This document shows positions 5,599 to 6,723 of a stretch of 6,723 bases of DNA, piece by piece. This stretch comes from Candidatus Omnitrophota bacterium (GTDB taxonomy: Bacteria; Omnitrophota; Gorgyraeia; Duberdicusellales; 4484-171): positions 1 through 6,723 of the forward strand of contig WJKZ01000140.1 of the NCBI GenBank assembly GCA_014728785.1, given 5' to 3'. Positions within the stretch are counted from its first letter, which is position 1; the number at the start of each line of letters is the position of its first letter. The position numbers were made by a program, and so were the translations under genes. The notes below the pieces were generated by a model. That model ran no database searches. It was not told where the DNA came from and was given only the letters and a program-made list of their open reading frames with translations.

Positions 5599-5883
5599 AT
5601 GGAGATAGCCGATAAAGCAAAAGAAAGGACGATTTATTCTCTGAAAAGAACAGAGGGCCAGATAAGAGGTATACAAAAAATGATTTCAGAGAGTAGAGAT
5701 TGCATAGATGTATTAAACCAGGTAGATGCAGCCATAGGTGCATTGAGCCGCATAGAAGACAATATTCTGCATAACCTGATTAGGCCTTGTATCGAGGATA
5801 TTTTAAAAGAGAAAAAAAGGGCGGAAAGAGAAGAGAAGCTCATTGAATTACTGGAGCTCATAAGGCGATTAAGAAAAATCTAG
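5599..5883 (+). CDS. CsoR/RcnR-family transcriptional repressor, CstR-like ligand set
   Basis: 94 residues, all helical, of the metal- and sulfur-sensing DUF156 family that binds DNA as a tetramer. The family hallmark is RTEGQIRGIQKMI (17-29), followed by RDCIDVLNQVDAA (33-45) and NLIRPCIEDIL (59-69). Sensing ligands in CsoR are Cys, then His 25 residues on, then Cys 29 residues on. Here Cys35 and Cys64 keep the 29-residue spacing, but the His position (60) is Leu; a His sits two residues earlier, at 58. Loss of that His with retention of both Cys is what CstR persulfide sensors show, so a reactive-sulfur role is plausible, with copper or another metal as the alternative. The C-terminal 25 residues are highly charged. 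The start ATG 5599 has no ribosome site and lies at the predicted transcript start. It probably represses itself and the peptide gene behind it. Confidence 0.88.
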   Translation: MEIADKAKERTIYSLKRTEGQIRGIQKMISESRDCIDVLNQVDAAIGALSRIEDNILHNLIRPCIEDILKEKKRAEREEKLIELLELIRRLRKI

Positions 5884-5897
5884 ATATGTAATCCAAG

Positions 5898-5905
5898 GGA
5901 GGTGA
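5898..5905 (+). promoter_or_regulatory. Near-perfect ribosome binding site for the 27-residue peptide
   Basis: GGAGGTGA is an eight-base match to the standard anti-Shine-Dalgarno sequence, six bases from ATG 5909. It is the strongest such site in the window and is the main argument that the tiny frame is translated. Confidence 0.7.
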
Positions 5906-5908
5906 AGC

Positions 5909-5992
5909 ATGAGAGCAACAATTAAATACATGCTCAGACCAGTGGCACATTGTTCTGAAGGATGCCCTAAAAAGTCCTGGGTAAGACTCTAA
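5909..5992 (+). CDS. 27-residue His/Cys peptide in the repressor operon
   Basis: The short frame reads MRATIKYMLRPVAHCSEGCP and then KKSWVRL before TAA. It begins 25 bp after the repressor stop codon, with a near-perfect ribosome site. It is basic and has a His-Cys-x3-Cys pair (14, 15, 19), a plausible metal- or sulfane-binding motif beside a Cys-based sensor; that role is inference from context. No family is recognised. Alternatives are a leader peptide for the genes downstream or the remnant of a longer gene; continuing past the stop codon gives no recognisable protein. Confidence 0.5.
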   Translation: MRATIKYMLRPVAHCSEGCPKKSWVRL

Positions 5993-6033
5993 ACTGCCCA
6001 ACCTGCCTATTTCACCCCGTCTTCCTCCTGTTA

Positions 6034-6061
6034 TTTACATAGCAGATTATGCTAGTATAAT
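6034..6061 (+). promoter_or_regulatory. Promoter upstream of the zinc-ribbon gene
   Basis: TTTACA (6034-6039, 5 of 6 to consensus), a 16-bp spacer and consensus TATAAT (6056-6061). Transcription would start near 6068, giving a leader of roughly 157 bases before GTG 6225. Confidence 0.55.
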
Positions 6062-6092
6062 TAAATTAAGAGAAACCTTTGTAGCTCCGTCT

Positions 6093-6175
6093 TTAGTTTA
6101 CTAATTTGTTCTAAGTGAATAAAAACTTCGTTTTCGACAGAACAAGTTTCGCTTTTTAAACCGTAACGGCGGTTT
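6093..6175 (+). promoter_or_regulatory. Hairpin-rich 5' leader of the zinc-ribbon gene
   Basis: Three stems can be drawn. TTAGT/ACTAA is at 6093-6104. TTGTTCT (6106-6112) pairs with AGAACAA (6139-6145), which competes with AAACTT (6123-6128) pairing with AAGTTT (6144-6149). AAACCG (6158-6163) pairs with CGGTTT (6170-6175), ending in four T. The exclusive pairings and the final stem suggest an attenuator-like leader, but no known riboswitch class is recognised. Confidence 0.3.
6158..6175 (+). terminator. Weak terminator-like hairpin in the leader
   Basis: A 6-bp stem AAACCG/CGGTTT with loop TAACGG, followed by TTTT counting the last stem bases. It is short and AT-flanked, so it could give only partial termination. 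Confidence 0.25.
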
Positions 6176-6224
6176 TCATGAAATCATATTGAAAAACATA
6201 TTTTTTAAAAGGGAGGTGTTTTTT

Positions 6225-6503
6225 GTGAAATGTGTTAAGTGCGGAAGCGAAAATACTGTAGAAGGCAGGGTTTTTAACCAGGTGGATTATGTTTCTCCCC
6301 AGGCTTTTTTTAGACCAAGGGAATTAAAACCCTTTTCTTTATTCGGGATAAATGTAAGAATAAAAAAGAATAAATTCTGTTCCTGTGTCGACTGCGGCTG
6401 TGTCTGGACCCAGATAGATACGGATAAATTAAAGAAAGTCATCAAAAGCAAGGGCAACAAAAGCGTCAAGCAGAGGTTAGGATTGGAAAATCCCGATTCC
6501 TGA
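6225..6503 (+). CDS. Small zinc-ribbon protein, unrecognised family
   Basis: 92 residues when started at GTG 6225. This start is chosen because GGAGGTG (6212-6218) lies eight bases upstream; an in-frame TTG at 6189 would place that site inside the gene. The protein opens with KCVKCGSENT (Cys3-x2-Cys6-Gly), and the second knuckle is FCSCVDCGCVW (Cys54-x2-Cys57-Gly), a four-cysteine zinc ribbon. Two more cysteines (52, 59) flank the second knuckle. The 45 residues between hold RVFNQVDYVSPQAFFRP and a basic stretch, and the tail (DKLKKVIKSKGNKSVKQRLG) is a basic helix, so nucleic-acid or protein binding is possible. The function is unknown. The next gene begins 6 bp after its stop codon, suggesting one transcript. 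Confidence 0.75.
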   Translation: MKCVKCGSENTVEGRVFNQVDYVSPQAFFRPRELKPFSLFGINVRIKKNKFCSCVDCGCVWTQIDTDKLKKVIKSKGNKSVKQRLGLENPDS

Positions 6504-6508
6504 TATTT

Positions 6509-6723
6509 ATGGTGATTGAGGAAAGGTACTATATAAATTATGCACTAACGGGATTTTTGCTCTCTCTCCTTTTCCCCTTGCCGTATATAGGATTTTTTTT
6601 CAGCCTGGGAGGTGCGGCTTTGGGCCTGGCCATTTTTATTAAGAGTTCCAGAACCAGTCCGGGGTTTTTTTACATAAAAGTATTTTCAGGGCTTGCTGTT
6701 GTTATAGGTATGGTCGGTTTCAT
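6509..6723 (+). CDS. Hydrophobic membrane protein (3' partial)
   Basis: The frame opens at ATG 6509 and stays open to the window edge (71 full codons). It begins MVIEERYYINYALTGFLLSL, with a helical hairpin at about 12-44 (FPLPYIGFFFSLGGAALGLAIFIK) and a second hydrophobic segment from about 56. The glycine-rich pair of helices resembles DUF4190-type small membrane proteins, by eye only. It lies 6 bp after the zinc-ribbon stop codon. There is no strong ribosome site, so translation may be coupled. The nearby T8 tract (6593-6600) encodes FFF. Confidence 0.6.
   Translation, partial: MVIEERYYINYALTGFLLSLLFPLPYIGFFFSLGGAALGLAIFIKSSRTSPGFFYIKVFSGLAVVIGMVGF

Noticed and set aside
6189..6191. TTG as start of the zinc-ribbon gene
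   Set aside because: GTG 6225 has a well-spaced GGAGGTG site, and the longer start would bury that site in coding sequence.
1..6723. CRISPR array, insertion sequence or rRNA
   Set aside because: I saw no regularly spaced repeats, transposase motifs or rRNA signatures in the window.

Overview
The window reads as a piece of a moderately AT-rich bacterial chromosome. All protein genes I can support lie on the + strand, and one structured RNA gene is proposed on the - strand. A YihY/BrkB membrane protein with a C-terminal winged-helix region, a Wzz/BY-kinase fusion for surface polysaccharide, and a DUF493 (YbeD-like) protein together suggest a diderm bacterium. The tRNA gene has no encoded CCA, several genes have canonical GGAGG-type ribosome sites, and one gene looks leaderless. 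An uncultured, deep-branching lineage such as Omnitrophota would fit, but that is only an impression; there is no taxonomic marker here.

Region by region. Positions 1-1286 hold a BrkB-family protein whose true start lies upstream of the window. Positions 1394-3124 encode a polysaccharide co-polymerase/tyrosine autokinase without the usual tyrosine-rich tail. An extended -10 promoter then leads to an elongator tRNA-Met(CAU) at 3187-3260. The last 18 bases of this tRNA plus 9 bases of its downstream flank are repeated exactly 119 bp further on, the pattern left by a site-specific integration or duplication at a tRNA end. After it come a DUF493 protein (3419-3664), an unrecognised membrane-anchored protein (3761-4324) and a four-helix membrane protein (4387-4740).

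The gene-free stretch 4741-5059 is not empty. On the - strand it carries a promoter, then a sequence of about 130 nt that folds into one long imperfect rod closed by a perfect 12-bp stem, then a T-rich run. I propose an undescribed small RNA gene. A divergent + strand promoter drives a two-helix protein with an orphan HAMP-like tail (5060-5458).

Positions 5562-5992 look like a small autoregulated operon. A palindromic G-tract operator sits between the -35 and -10 boxes of a leaderless CsoR/RcnR-family repressor gene. The repressor keeps the two conserved cysteines but has Leu in the canonical His position, which resembles the persulfide sensor CstR more than a copper sensor. Directly behind it, a near-perfect ribosome site precedes a 27-residue peptide with a His-Cys-x3-Cys motif. 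A further promoter (6034-6061) gives a leader of about 155 nt with several hairpins, followed by a 92-residue zinc-ribbon protein (start corrected to GTG 6225). A membrane protein truncated by the window edge (6509-6723) follows.

The genes do not form one pathway. The parts most worth a second look are the - strand RNA, the duplicated tRNA end, and the CsoR-like regulator with its peptide.
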